Assembly (NCBI RefSeq): GCF_014237875.1
Contig: NZ_JACJVJ010000001.1
Location: 422,501 to 486,500 of the forward strand
From: Parasphingopyxis marina
Lineage (GTDB): Bacteria > Pseudomonadota > Alphaproteobacteria > Sphingomonadales > Sphingomonadaceae
Direction of reading: 5' to 3'
Length of the DNA: 64,000 nt
Part shown: piece by piece, positions 36,495 to 44,716 of the stretch
Layout: every line of letters starts with the position of its first letter
How positions within the stretch are numbered: the stretch's first letter is position 1
Notes under the pieces: model-generated
Told to the model about the DNA's origin: nothing
The model's input: only the letters and a program-made list of their open reading frames with translations
Database searches by the model: none
Translations under genes and position numbers: made by a program

Positions 36495-36854
36495 TTAACG
36501 GCATTCGGCATCGCTGCGGTCGATCTCCCGGCCGATCAGCGCGCCGGCGGCGGCACCGATGATCGTGCCGACGGTGCGATCGCGTCCGCCGTCGATTTCG
36601 CGGCCGACAAGCGCGCCGACCCCGCCGCCGATCAGCAGGCCGACCGTGCCGTCTTCGCGCTGGCAGCGATAGCGGCCCTCGCCGTCGCGCCAGATACGGC
36701 CGTCATAACCGCGGTGGCGACCATTGTCGTGGCCGTGGCGATAGGCGATCTGCTGGTGCCCGGCATGGCCCCAGGCGGGCGCATGGGCGGGCGGATTGGC
36801 CAGCGCAGGCGTGGAAATCGCGACAGCGGCGAAAGCAAGAAGGGGAATACGCAT
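36495..36854 (-). CDS. Glycine-zipper 2TM-domain protein
   Basis: The 119-residue protein starts at 36854 with AAGGAC upstream. Signal peptide (LLAFAAVAISTPALA), then a His/Gly/Arg-rich segment, then the glycine-zipper repeats GLLIGGGVGALVGREIDGG and GTIIGAAAGALIGREIDR. This is the Rickettsia 17-kDa antigen-type motif of envelope proteins. Function not known. Confidence 0.85.
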   Translation of the reverse strand: MRIPLLAFAAVAISTPALANPPAHAPAWGHAGHQQIAYRHGHDNGRHRGYDGRIWRDGEGRYRCQREDGTVGLLIGGGVGALVGREIDGGRDRTVGTIIGAAAGALIGREIDRSDAECR

Positions 36855-37012
36855 CACAAGGTCCTTTCCGGGGATCTTTTCGGGCATCGGTTTTTCGACC
36901 CGATAACAGCATAACTCGATTCCCTGACGAGTGGTTTCATGAACCTCCTACAACGCGCCGAAATGCGTCAAAACGTGCGGTGGGGCGGACTGGCCGTGCG
37001 GCGAACGGCCGA

Positions 37013-37549
37013 TCAGCCGCCCTCGGCTCGGCGGAAATGCTGCCGGTTGCCAATTCGCCAGCTTTCGCCGCCATCGGTCGATATCTCCATGCGCGAGCGG
37101 AAACTGTCCCGCCCGATATCGTAGCGGGTGAAACGCAGCATGAGGCTCGATCCATCGGCCATCGGGGTGTCGGGGGTTACGCGCGTCTCGCCCGTATCGG
37201 GTCCGGTCATCCGCCACAGATGTCCGTCGGCGCCGACCGAAACCATCTCGATTTCATGCGAGGCGGGGCGCAGGAAGAAAAGGATGCCCGATGCCTGGTT
37301 GAGCGCGGGCAATGTGCTCATGCCCGATACCACGCGGTCGGGCACGACCCAGCCGAAACGATATTGCCCCTCCAGCACCCGGCTGGACCCGTCTTCGCCG
37401 ATAAACTCGGTCGTCACGTCCCACAGCCCGATGACATGGCGAAGCTGGGAAACGCCTTCGGGCGCAGGCTCGGGCGGCGATGCCTGGGCCCATAGCGGGC
37501 CGGCCCATAAAAGCAGGGCGGCGGCGATCGAAGCGATGGCGCGGGCCAT
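37013..37549 (-). CDS. Secreted DUF1579-like protein
   Basis: The protein has 178 residues from 37549 behind GGGAGAG. Signal peptide (IASIAAALLLWAGPLWAQA), then a beta-barrel-like body: LRHVIGLWDVTTEFIGEDGS, YRFGWVVPDRVVSGMS, HEIEMVSVGADGHLWRMTGP, FRSRMEISTDGGESW. The pattern of describing weight or modification of a whole strand barrel resembles DUF1579; I hold this loosely. Periplasmic. Confidence 0.65.
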   Translation of the reverse strand: MARAIASIAAALLLWAGPLWAQASPPEPAPEGVSQLRHVIGLWDVTTEFIGEDGSSRVLEGQYRFGWVVPDRVVSGMSTLPALNQASGILFFLRPASHEIEMVSVGADGHLWRMTGPDTGETRVTPDTPMADGSSLMLRFTRYDIGRDSFRSRMEISTDGGESWRIGNRQHFRRAEGG

Positions 37550-37600
37550 GGCGGTCTCTCCCTTCGGACGAGCGCCGATCATTGCGTATCGGGGGCCGCG

Positions 37601-37927
37601 ATGGCTAGAGCGGATTCGATGAGCGACGGGGGCAAACGACGGAGAGCCGAGGCCGGGGCCAGCGAAATCGCTGCGCTGATCGGCGTGGACGGGCGGTTGC
37701 GGCTGCGCGTCACTCCGCACGCGAAGCGGGACCGGCTGACGGTCGAGCGCGATGCGCCGGGCGGGCCGCGCCTGCGCGTCTGGGTGATCGCCGTGCCCGA
37801 GGATGGCAAGGCCAACAAGGCGGTGGTGAAGTTGCTCGCGAAAGCGCTGGGGAAGCCGAAATCGGCGCTGACCATCGAGCGGGGATTAACGAGCCGGGAC
37901 AAGACCATCCACATAGCGGGGGGGTAG
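37601..37927 (+). CDS. DUF167/YggU family protein
   Basis: The 108-residue protein (or 102 from the second Met at 37619) contains LRLRVTPHAKRDRLTVERDA, RLRVWVIAVPEDGKANKAVV and SALTIERGLTSRDKTIHI, all diagnostic of DUF167. It is a small conserved cytoplasmic protein with no defined role. Confidence 0.93.
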   Translation: MARADSMSDGGKRRRAEAGASEIAALIGVDGRLRLRVTPHAKRDRLTVERDAPGGPRLRVWVIAVPEDGKANKAVVKLLAKALGKPKSALTIERGLTSRDKTIHIAGG

Positions 37928-37971
37928 GGGGAAGCGAACGGCCCCGTCCCGGCTCTCTCAGGGAAACGGCG

Positions 37972-38301
37972 CTATTCGTCGCCGCCCCAGATCACGATGC
38001 CGTCGCGAATCCCGCGCTCGGCCATTTCTCCGGCATAATCGCTGCGCGCGTCGGCGAGTTCGCCATAATATTCGTCCCAGGCGTCGCGGGCGTCCTCGGG
38101 ATCGGTGGCGCGGGCAAGATCGCTGTCGAGTTCCTGCTGCGCCTCGCGGATGTCGGCGAGATAATCGTACCAGTAATCATTCTCCTCGCCGCCGATCGGT
38201 CCGGCCAAGGTTTCCGGGCCTTCCCCCTTGTCGGCGCCGGCGGCGGCGAGGGGAATGGCGAAGGCCGTGGCGAGGGCTATCGAAACAAGGCTGTTACGCA
38301 T
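37972..38301 (-). CDS. Small secreted acidic protein
   Basis: The 109-residue protein has a signal peptide (LVSIALATAFAIPLAAAGA) and an acidic helical mature part rich in Asp/Glu/Tyr (NDYWYDYLADIREAQQELDS, then DAWDEYYGELADARSDYAGE). No family recognised. Likely periplasmic. Confidence 0.75.
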   Translation of the reverse strand: MRNSLVSIALATAFAIPLAAAGADKGEGPETLAGPIGGEENDYWYDYLADIREAQQELDSDLARATDPEDARDAWDEYYGELADARSDYAGEMAERGIRDGIVIWGGDE

Positions 38302-38425
38302 GGTAAAATCTCCTTCCGGTCAACACCCAACGGCCCGCAAGCGAGTCGGTTCATCCACGCCGCGCGATAGGCGGCGGTCCGTGAGCGCGACGCGACGAAG
38401 CGCCGCGGCAACCCGATCGGCGTTT

Positions 38426-38752
38426 TCAGCCCTCGCGGCGGGCGCAGGCGATGCAGAGCGCGGCTTCGGGCCGGGCGTCCAGCCGCGCGGGCGCGATATC
38501 CCCGCCGCAGCGCACGCAGATGCCGTAATCGCCCTGTGCGATGCGGTCGATCGCGCGCTTGACCGAGGCGATCTCGCGGGTCACGAGCGCCGCTTGCCCC
38601 TCCAGCGCGTCGTCATCCTCGCGCTCCACCGCGCGTTCAGAACTGTCGGGATCGGCGGGCTCGCCCAGATCGCGGGCAAGATGCGCCTGGCGCTCCTCCA
38701 GCTCGGCGAGCTGGGCTTCGAGTTTCGATTGTGCGGGGGAATGATCGGTCAT
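38426..38752 (-). CDS. TraR/DksA-family zinc-finger protein (first of two)
   Basis: The protein has 108 residues from 38752, with GGAG nine bases upstream. A coiled-coil helix (KLEAQLAELEERQAHLAR) and a zinc finger, CVRCGGDIAPARLDARPEAA then CIAC, near the C-terminus. DksA-type proteins enter the RNA polymerase secondary channel with ppGpp. The coiled coil is shorter than in true DksA, so it belongs to the short TraR-like group. Confidence 0.88.
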   Translation of the reverse strand: MTDHSPAQSKLEAQLAELEERQAHLARDLGEPADPDSSERAVEREDDDALEGQAALVTREIASVKRAIDRIAQGDYGICVRCGGDIAPARLDARPEAALCIACARREG

Positions 38753-39024
38753 CGGGTCATACTCCAAGAGAGGAAAGTCCAGCGTGCTATCCGCCGTGCC
38801 GAGTCGCTAGCCCGGGCCCGGCCGCCGGACCTTGATCGAGCGCAAAGCCGCCGGCCGGGGCAAGGGGAAGGGCGGATTGGCCTGCAGCGCCGGTTTCGCC
38901 CATTCCATGTTACCGTTCCGTCCTGCCCAGCGGGCCGGATTGTAACCGTAACATAACGTAATTTAACGGTTTCTTGGCATTTCAGGCGCAGATCAGGACT
39001 TAATTAACGCTGGGAAGAAAAGCT

Positions 39025-39660
39025 ATGGAAACCACCGTTCACAATTCGCCGCAGCCGCCCCGGTTCGGCCGCAAGCCCCTCTCCTACCCGCAAGGGCTGC
39101 TGCGCACCAACCCGCAAGGCAATGGCGTCGTTTCGACCGATCGCTGCGCGTCCGGCCGGTCCGGCACCGGGCACAGGGCTTCCAACAGCGGCGCCGCTTC
39201 GGAGAAAAAGAGCGGTTCGCTTGTCGGGGGCATGGCCCTGTTCGGCATCGCCCTTGCCGCTTTCGGCATCGCCTTTTCCGCCTTCGGCCTTCAGGGTCCG
39301 GTGACCACCGCCTCCGCCAATGTCGCCGCGCGGATCACCAGCTTTTCCGATTGCGGCTATGATGCCAGCGAAAACTGCGTCATCAACGGCAGCAGCTTCG
39401 TGGTCCATGGGGACCGGATCCAGCTGGCCGGCATCGTCGCGCCCGATCGCTTCTCCAACTGCGCCGAGGAACGCGAAAAGGGCGCCGAGGCGCAGGCGCG
39501 GCTGATCCAGCTGCTCAACGCCGGCCCGGTGGAGCTGGTCGGCACCGGCACTACCGGCGGCCGGCTTGTCCGCGAGGCCTATATCGGCCGCACCTCGATC
39601 GGCGATACGCTGGTCGACGAAGGCCTTGCGCTGTCGGCCGGCCGCCGCTGGTGCGCCTAG
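39025..39660 (+). CDS. Membrane-anchored, degenerate staphylococcal-nuclease-fold protein
   Basis: The protein has 211 residues. A disordered N-terminus and one membrane segment (GMALFGIALAAFGIAFSAFG) precede a C-terminal domain that follows the SNase pattern: CVINGSSFVVHGDRIQLAGI, VAPDRF, EEREKGAEAQARLIQLLNAG, RLVREAYIGRTSIGDTLVDE, GLALSAGRRWC. The usual DGDT is NGSS and IDAPE is IVAPD, so active-site acids appear lost. Likely non-catalytic. A separate decayed SNase fragment occurs at 42815-43003. Confidence 0.7.
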   Translation: METTVHNSPQPPRFGRKPLSYPQGLLRTNPQGNGVVSTDRCASGRSGTGHRASNSGAASEKKSGSLVGGMALFGIALAAFGIAFSAFGLQGPVTTASANVAARITSFSDCGYDASENCVINGSSFVVHGDRIQLAGIVAPDRFSNCAEEREKGAEAQARLIQLLNAGPVELVGTGTTGGRLVREAYIGRTSIGDTLVDEGLALSAGRRWCA

Positions 39661-39712
39661 CGCTTTAACCGGTTGTTGACGCTCTTGCCGCTAATCGGGC
39701 CGCGGGGGTTTT

Positions 39713-40264
39713 ATGGACGATTATTACGCCATTGCATTGGGAGCGCTGGTCGCCATTGGCGGCTTCCTGGCGCTGTTCGTTTTCCTGGGCCTGCGCGGCA
39801 ACCGGCCGGATTTGCTGGGCCCGCCCGCCGATTTCGGAAAGCGGGAGTTCGGCAAGAAGCCGGTCGTGCGCCCCGCGCCGGTCGCGCGCACGCCGCTGCC
39901 GCGCCCCGCGCCGCCCAAGCCGCAGCCCGCCATCGCCGCCTCTACCCGTCCCATCGCCGCCGAGCCGGAAGCCTTTGACCCGGCACCGGCCGATCCGGCG
40001 CCATCCAATCCGGCGCCGGGCCCCGCGCCCACGCCCGAACGCGCCGAGTTCGATCGCGTCTGGCGGCGCGAAGGATCGGCCGGCCGCGCGCAGATGAGCG
40101 AAAGCGATTACACGCCCGAACAATATGTCGAGCGCGAGGTGAAGGCGCTGCTTCTCCAGGGCCAGCGCGCCCGCGCGCTTCGCCATGTCATGTTCGCGCT
40201 CTCGATGCCCGCCGACCAGGCCGATGCCTATGTCGACCGGCTCGCCTCCGCCACGCGCTTTTAA
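39713..40264 (+). CDS. Membrane protein with Pro/Ala-rich linker
   Basis: The 183-residue protein has one N-terminal membrane segment (IALGALVAIGGFLALFVFLG), a ~75-residue Pro/Ala linker and a C-terminal helical part (YTPEQYVEREVKALLLQGQR, then RHVMFALSMPADQADAYVDR) that may bind a partner. No family recognised. It lies 52 bases after the SNase-like gene on the same strand and 69 bases before the TIR gene. Confidence 0.75.
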   Translation: MDDYYAIALGALVAIGGFLALFVFLGLRGNRPDLLGPPADFGKREFGKKPVVRPAPVARTPLPRPAPPKPQPAIAASTRPIAAEPEAFDPAPADPAPSNPAPGPAPTPERAEFDRVWRREGSAGRAQMSESDYTPEQYVEREVKALLLQGQRARALRHVMFALSMPADQADAYVDRLASATRF

Positions 40265-40333
40265 AGGCCCCGCCTCGCCCGGTTCCATCCCCGGCTTGCG
40301 CCATGTTATGGCGAATCGGGCAAAGGGGGAAAG

Positions 40334-41206
40334 ATGGGCAAGATTTTCCTGTCCTATGCGAGCGACGACCGGAAGCTCGCCAAGGATATCCAGGCGCGCC
40401 TCAGGCAGCACGGCCATGACGTCTTCTTCGACGAAGACAAGCTCAAGCCGTCCGACGGCTATGACCGGATCATCCGGCGGCGGATCGCGAAAAGCGATCT
40501 CATGGTTTTCCTGTGCTCCGAGCATTCGCTCAAGGAAGGCCGCTATACGCTGACCGAGCTCGAGCTCGCCGAGCGGCAATGGCCCGATCCATCGGGCCGG
40601 GTGCTGCCGATCCTTGTCGGCACCATGACGTTCGACGATCTTCCCTCTTATCTCAAGGGGCTCAGCGCCTATCGCTACAAGGGCGATCCGGTGTCGGAAA
40701 TCACGCATCTCGCCGAGGAGATGGTCGGCACGCGCCGCCGGGCGCGGCGGATGCGCTATGGGGGGGCGATCGCCGGGGCCGCCGCGCTGGCGATCGGCAT
40801 CGCGCTGGTCGCCGCGCAGATCGGCGGCGGGGAATCCGCCGATAGCGGCGCGCAGGCGGACGAGGTTGCGCAGGGGGATGCGCCCCGGCCGGATCCCGAT
40901 ATTCCCCGGGTCAATATCACGGACCAGGAGGTCGACAATTTCCACGATTACGAAACGGTATTGGAACGGCCGCTCGGCATTTCCGTCTGCCCCAAATCGC
41001 GCTTCAACGTCTTCAACTCCTCCTCGCGCCGGATCATGCTGCGCGTCGCGGTCGCCTATTCGGACGTCTACCAGGATCTCGGCCCGCTGGAGCCGGACGG
41101 CTTCCAGGAAGTCGAGACCGATACCGGGCTCGGCATCTATCTCGTCGATGCGCGGACCGACAATGTCCTCCACTTCGTCGATTTCGAAGGCGCGAACTGC
41201 GACTGA
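40334..41206 (+). CDS. Membrane-anchored TIR-domain protein (TIR 1)
   Basis: The protein has 290 residues behind AAAGGGGGAAAG. The TIR domain is at 1-~125: IFLSYASDDRKLAKDIQARL, DVFFDEDKLKPSDGYDRIIR and the helix YTLTELELAERQW, where Glu75 aligns with the catalytic Glu of bacterial TIR NADases. A basic stretch (RRRARRMR) precedes one membrane segment at ~142-163, giving TIR inside. The C-terminal ~100 residues (extracytoplasmic) have two Cys and no recognised family; it is not DUF3617. It differs from the two TIR proteins at 55953 and 57009. Confidence 0.87.
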   Translation: MGKIFLSYASDDRKLAKDIQARLRQHGHDVFFDEDKLKPSDGYDRIIRRRIAKSDLMVFLCSEHSLKEGRYTLTELELAERQWPDPSGRVLPILVGTMTFDDLPSYLKGLSAYRYKGDPVSEITHLAEEMVGTRRRARRMRYGGAIAGAAALAIGIALVAAQIGGGESADSGAQADEVAQGDAPRPDPDIPRVNITDQEVDNFHDYETVLERPLGISVCPKSRFNVFNSSSRRIMLRVAVAYSDVYQDLGPLEPDGFQEVETDTGLGIYLVDARTDNVLHFVDFEGANCD

Positions 41207-41236
41207 CCGAAGGGCTCCGATTGCCCGCGTTCGGCC

Positions 41237-41449
41237 TCAGCCCGTGTGGCAATCGTTGCAGCAATAATAGCAGCCGTTCGATTGCAGATAGCGCTTCTTC
41301 GCCTCGGCCACCGCGCCATGGCAATTGGCGTGCCAGCCCAGCCCCTCGCGGTTCTTCGGTTCGGGTTCATGGCCGCAATCGGCATCCTTCTGATGGACTT
41401 CATGATCGCCATTGGCCTGCGCATTCGCGTTCACATAGAAATAGGGCAT
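41237..41449 (-). CDS. Small Cys/His-rich protein
   Basis: The 70-residue protein starts at 41449 with a very good GGAGGAGG upstream. The N-terminus YFYVNANAQANGDHEVHQKD and C-terminus NGCYYCCNDCHTG, with CGHEP and WHANCHGAVAEAKKRY between, match a family of short conserved proteins I remember only as hypothetical. Seven Cys and several His suggest metal binding. Stop lies 30 bases from the TIR 1 stop, tail to tail. Confidence 0.8.
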   Translation of the reverse strand: MPYFYVNANAQANGDHEVHQKDADCGHEPEPKNREGLGWHANCHGAVAEAKKRYLQSNGCYYCCNDCHTG

Positions 41450-41644
41450 CGCCGCCTCCTCCGCCGCCCAGGCTAGCGCGCCGGGCCCGGCGATGGAGCC
41501 GCAGATGCATCCGAAACGGCGCCGCACCGGCGCGGCCGCCGGGCGGGCAAGGGCGGGACGGAAGAGCCCCGACGATTTCGTTTCGCGTCCGGCGCGGCCG
41601 GGTGTAAAATGGCTGGCCGCACAGTGCGCGCCGGAGCTGTCGCC

Positions 41645-42565
41645 ATGATCAAGCTTGTCGCCGCCTTCCTTATCCTCCTGATTTTCGCCGCAGGCGCCGC
41701 CGCCGCGGAGGTTCCCCCCTATCCCGATGGTTTCCGGACCGAACGGATCGCCACCAACGGCACCACGCTCCATGTCCGCATCGGCGGGGCCGGCCCGGCG
41801 GTGATCCTGCTCCACGGCTATGGCGAAACCGGCGATATGTGGGCGCCGATGGCGGCCGATCTGATGCGCGATCACACCGTCATCGCGCCGGACCTGCGTG
41901 GCATGGGCCTGTCGGACCGGCCCGAGGGCGGCTATGACAAGCGCACGCAGGGGCAGGATATCGCCGGGCTGATGGACGCGCTCGGCATCGCGCGGGCGGA
42001 TATCGTCGCGCACGATATCGGCAATATGGTCGGTTTCGCGCTCGCCGCCGGGCATCGCGGCCGGGTCACCCGGCTGATGCTGATCGACGCGCCGGTGCCG
42101 GGCATCGGGCCGTGGGAGGAAATCCTGACGAACCCGCTGCTCTGGCATTTCCGCTTCGGCGGGCCGGACATGGAGCGGCTGGTGGCGGGGCGCGAGCGCA
42201 TCTATCTCGATCGCTTCTGGAACGAGTTTTCCGCGCATCGCGAACGTTTCGACGAAGCCTCGCGCGCGCATTATGCCGCGCTCTACGCGCTGCCCGGCGC
42301 GATGCATGCCGGCTTCGCCCAGTTCGCCGCGTTCGACCAGGACGCGATCGACAACCGCGCGATGATCGCCGAGGGCGGGCCGCTGGCGATGCCGGTGCTC
42401 GCGGCGGGCGGCGAAGGATCGTTCGGCCCGCAGATGGCGGCGGTGATGCGCGCCGCGGCGAGCGACGTGACCGAGGCCGTGATCCCCGATTCCGGGCACT
42501 GGATCATGGAGGAAAACCCGGCCGCGACCGTGGCGATGGCGCGGGCCTTTCTGGACGCGCGCTAG
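41645..42565 (+). CDS. Alpha/beta hydrolase, epoxide-hydrolase/dehalogenase type
   Basis: The protein has 306 residues from 41645 with GGAG upstream. Signal peptide (LVAAFLILLIFAAGAAAA) directs it to the periplasm. Oxyanion segment HGYGETGDMW, nucleophile elbow VAHDIGNMVGFA with Asp as nucleophile, and catalytic His in PDSGHWIMEE. An Asp nucleophile is typical of epoxide hydrolases and haloacetate dehalogenases, not esterases. PDLRGMGLSDRPEGGYDKRT fits the same group. Substrate unknown. Confidence 0.88.
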   Translation: MIKLVAAFLILLIFAAGAAAAEVPPYPDGFRTERIATNGTTLHVRIGGAGPAVILLHGYGETGDMWAPMAADLMRDHTVIAPDLRGMGLSDRPEGGYDKRTQGQDIAGLMDALGIARADIVAHDIGNMVGFALAAGHRGRVTRLMLIDAPVPGIGPWEEILTNPLLWHFRFGGPDMERLVAGRERIYLDRFWNEFSAHRERFDEASRAHYAALYALPGAMHAGFAQFAAFDQDAIDNRAMIAEGGPLAMPVLAAGGEGSFGPQMAAVMRAAASDVTEAVIPDSGHWIMEENPAATVAMARAFLDAR

Positions 42566-42814
42566 GGCGCAGCCGCCGCTTGACACGGAAGGGGTGTAAA
42601 CACGGGGCATCGGCGCGCCGGGGCGAAGCGCGGCCATCCCCCGATTTCCGCGGGCTTGCGGCGATCGGCGGGCGCCCGCGCGGCGCGGCGGGTGTGACCT
42701 TCGAAAAAGGGCGCCGACGGCGGCAATCGGATCCAGGCGGCATCTCCCAAACGGCTATCCGGGCTGCGGACGCGCGAGGATAGCCGATCGCCCCGCCTGT
42801 AGGACAGCAAATAG

Positions 42815-43003
42815 GATCGTAAGCCGGACCGGTGTCGGCTGCGCGCATTGCGGACTATGGGAGAGGTTGCGCTGGGAGCCTCCGGGCGAGACCGGGACCG
42901 CTATGGCCGCCTGCTCCGCCGCACCTCAGTGAGCGGGTAATCGGTGGGCGCGGTGCTGATCGAGGAAGGAATGGCCCGGCCCTATGCGAGAGGACGACGC
43001 TAA
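42815..43003 (+). pseudogene. Decayed staphylococcal-nuclease C-terminus
   Basis: In one frame the plus strand reads ALGASGRDRDRYGRLLRRTS, VSG, a TAA stop at 42938-42940, then SVGAVLIEEGMARPYARGRR and a final TAA at 43001. RDRYGRLL and VLIEEG.ARPY are typical of SNase C-termini. Nothing upstream in any frame restores the DGDT...APE part, so this is a remnant with an internal stop. It lies in a 536-base stretch (42566-43101) with no intact gene. Confidence 0.6.
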
Positions 43004-43031
43004 TTAGTGAACTGTCACCGCAATCCGCAAT
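42984..43031 (+). repeat. Repeat copy 1 flanking the accessory gene
   Basis: Contains TTAGTGAACTGTCACCG (43004-43020) preceded by ATGCGA...CGACG...CTA and followed by CAATCCGCAA. The core and its flanks recur at 44062-44107. GTGA-ACTG-TCAC inside is a short palindrome. It overlaps the end of the nuclease remnant. Confidence 0.75.
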
Positions 43032-43101
43032 TTTCCATTCGATGGCCGATCCGATGATGACGGCTTTCGGCCTAGGGCCGGTTTTGGCGCGCAGGAGCGC
43101 G

Positions 43102-43926
43102 TCAAACGTCGGTTGTAGTTTGCGGTCCATCGTCTTTTTCTGGCCAAATCAGATCGACTTGGCTTTTGTTAAATCTGATGTCTGTGAATACCGCCACGAA
43201 CCCGATCTCCGGAATTCGAAGCACATTTTCCCAGAAATGGAATCGAGCGTTGCTCCATCTCCACGGCGCAATTCGGGTTAATGCAGTTTCTCCATCCTCG
43301 CCCGAGCGTCCCCATGTCGCCATGTTCTTGTTATAGACTCTGTCTTGGATTTCGAGGCGCACTTTTTTCGCCCACTTCTGATAAGACTCGGCGTCCTCAG
43401 GTACCGGCCCCAATATAGATTCGAGGCGCATCGCCACCTGAATTCCCGTCATATCATAGTCTAATTCAGCTTCTTGTCTCGCCCTGGCTCGTTTCGCAGC
43501 AAGTTCGTTTTTGCGGAATTTCTCAGTTCCTTCTCCAGCGGTACGGGAGGATTCGGCCTGTCGTGCGGGTTGCGCTGCCGCCGGGGCGGGCGGTCCGCCA
43601 AAAATAGCGGTTTCAATTTTCGCGCCGGGCAAGTGCCAAGCTTGTTGGGTCGAATTGTCGCCAGCTTTTTGGCTTGAGCCGCCTGCACCTGACTGTTCGA
43701 CGACGGTATTCGTGGGCTTCAGCAACCATAGCGCAGCAAAATAGAACACCGAGACGCCCAGCATGACGATGCCGATTGTCTGAATAGTGTCGGCGGTCAT
43801 AATGTCACCCACGGCATTCCGCGCGTCTTCTGATGCAAAAGTTCCGAATAAGCCTGCGGCGGTGTTGATGAAGCCCACGGCAACACCGGGAGTGCTAACT
43901 AGGCTTCGGTAAACTTTCTCCCGCAT
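43102..43926 (-). CDS. Accessory membrane protein of unknown function
   Basis: The 274-residue protein has two N-terminal hydrophobic segments (VAVGFINTAAGLFGTFAS and QTIGIVMLGVSVFYFAALWL). A Gln/Ala-rich disordered stretch and a charged coiled part (EKFRKNELAAKRARARQEAE) precede a C-terminal domain with many Trp and aromatic residues. Codon use is clearly less GC-biased than in neighbours. It is bracketed by the two copies of a ~45-bp repeat. No family recognised; acquired DNA is likely. Confidence 0.75.
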   Translation of the reverse strand: MREKVYRSLVSTPGVAVGFINTAAGLFGTFASEDARNAVGDIMTADTIQTIGIVMLGVSVFYFAALWLLKPTNTVVEQSGAGGSSQKAGDNSTQQAWHLPGAKIETAIFGGPPAPAAAQPARQAESSRTAGEGTEKFRKNELAAKRARARQEAELDYDMTGIQVAMRLESILGPVPEDAESYQKWAKKVRLEIQDRVYNKNMATWGRSGEDGETALTRIAPWRWSNARFHFWENVLRIPEIGFVAVFTDIRFNKSQVDLIWPEKDDGPQTTTDV

Positions 43927-44233
43927 ATCGACTCCGTGTCAGTTGCTATGTCACGTATAGCAGACTCTGATACTTGCCGACTTGATCTGGGGTCTAGGGC
44001 TTGGGCAGTTTCGCTTGCGGCTCTGGATGCAGGATTAAGTTGGGCATGACGGAAAGACGCATGCGACGACGGTGCTAGTTAGTGAACTGTCACCGTAATT
44101 CCGCTACCTTATTTCCGTCGCGGCCCTGTTGGCGGCGGTGGCGGTGGCGTTCGCGGTACAGACCGACCGGGGCTATCGTGTAGTGGCCGTGGTGAAGGAG
44201 GCGGTGGGGGAGGTGTAGGGCTGTTCGCCAATT
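43927..44233. other. Spacer of 307 bases with repeat copy 2
   Basis: Holds the second copy of the repeat and a Gly/Val-coding-like low-complexity stretch (about 44125-44215) made of GGCGGTGG-like units. No ORF with family signal and no RNA gene is visible. Confidence 0.6.
44062..44107 (+). repeat. Repeat copy 2
   Basis: Contains the same TTAGTGAACTGTCACCG (44079-44095) with ATGCGACGACGGTGCTAG before and TAATTCCGC after. Same orientation as copy 1, about 1.08 kb away. Confidence 0.75.
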
Positions 44234-44707
44234 TCAACTCCATGGTCCTCTAAGAATGGCGTACGCCAGCAATAATATACCTAAAATAAATCCAGCGAAA
44301 GATGTGAGCAGAAGGCGAGAGACCCACAATGAAATATCCGGTGGATCTATATCAGATATCTCCATTTTATAGTATTTTTCCGTTTTTGATATCTGAGACG
44401 TATACGCTCGTGAGCTAAGGTATTGCTCTGACAGGCTCGCCAGCAATGAAATGGCTATCAGGCTCAATCCGCATATCAGTATGTTGGAAGGCTTTTGACC
44501 TTGCAATGCCTGTGAGCTGAAAAATGTTGGAACAAGTAAGAGAATCGCAGCGCTAAGCTGAATGATCGTTTTTACGAAACCATCTTCGGTTTCTCGCTTC
44601 GCTTGAGTGAGATAGTTAAGCTCTTCTAAAAGCTGATCGTAACGTTCCCATTTATCCACTTTCCGGAGTGGATGTTTGATTTTGGGCGATTTTGATATTT
44701 TCGCCAT
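44234..44707 (-). CDS. AT-rich membrane protein, three helices
   Basis: The 157-residue protein is the most AT-rich gene of the window. A basic N-terminus (SKSPKIKHPLRKVDKWERYD) and a short amphipathic helix precede membrane helices at ~46-63, ~75-93 and ~129-152. No family recognised; the arrangement recalls small effector membrane proteins but this is only a resemblance. Its start is 10 bases after the nrdB stop on the same strand, so it may be co-transcribed. Confidence 0.72.
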   Translation of the reverse strand: MAKISKSPKIKHPLRKVDKWERYDQLLEELNYLTQAKRETEDGFVKTIIQLSAAILLLVPTFFSSQALQGQKPSNILICGLSLIAISLLASLSEQYLSSRAYTSQISKTEKYYKMEISDIDPPDISLWVSRLLLTSFAGFILGILLLAYAILRGPWS

Positions 44708-44716
44708 CTACTATCC

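Noticed and set aside
41504-41648. 51-codon plus-strand ORF ending in ATGA overlap with the hydrolase start
   Set aside because: Arg/Ala/Pro-rich, no ribosome site and no recognisable family; chance is more likely.
42855-43130. 91-codon minus ORF in the accessory patch
   Set aside because: It reads across the repeat and the antisense of the nuclease remnant, with no start signal or motif.
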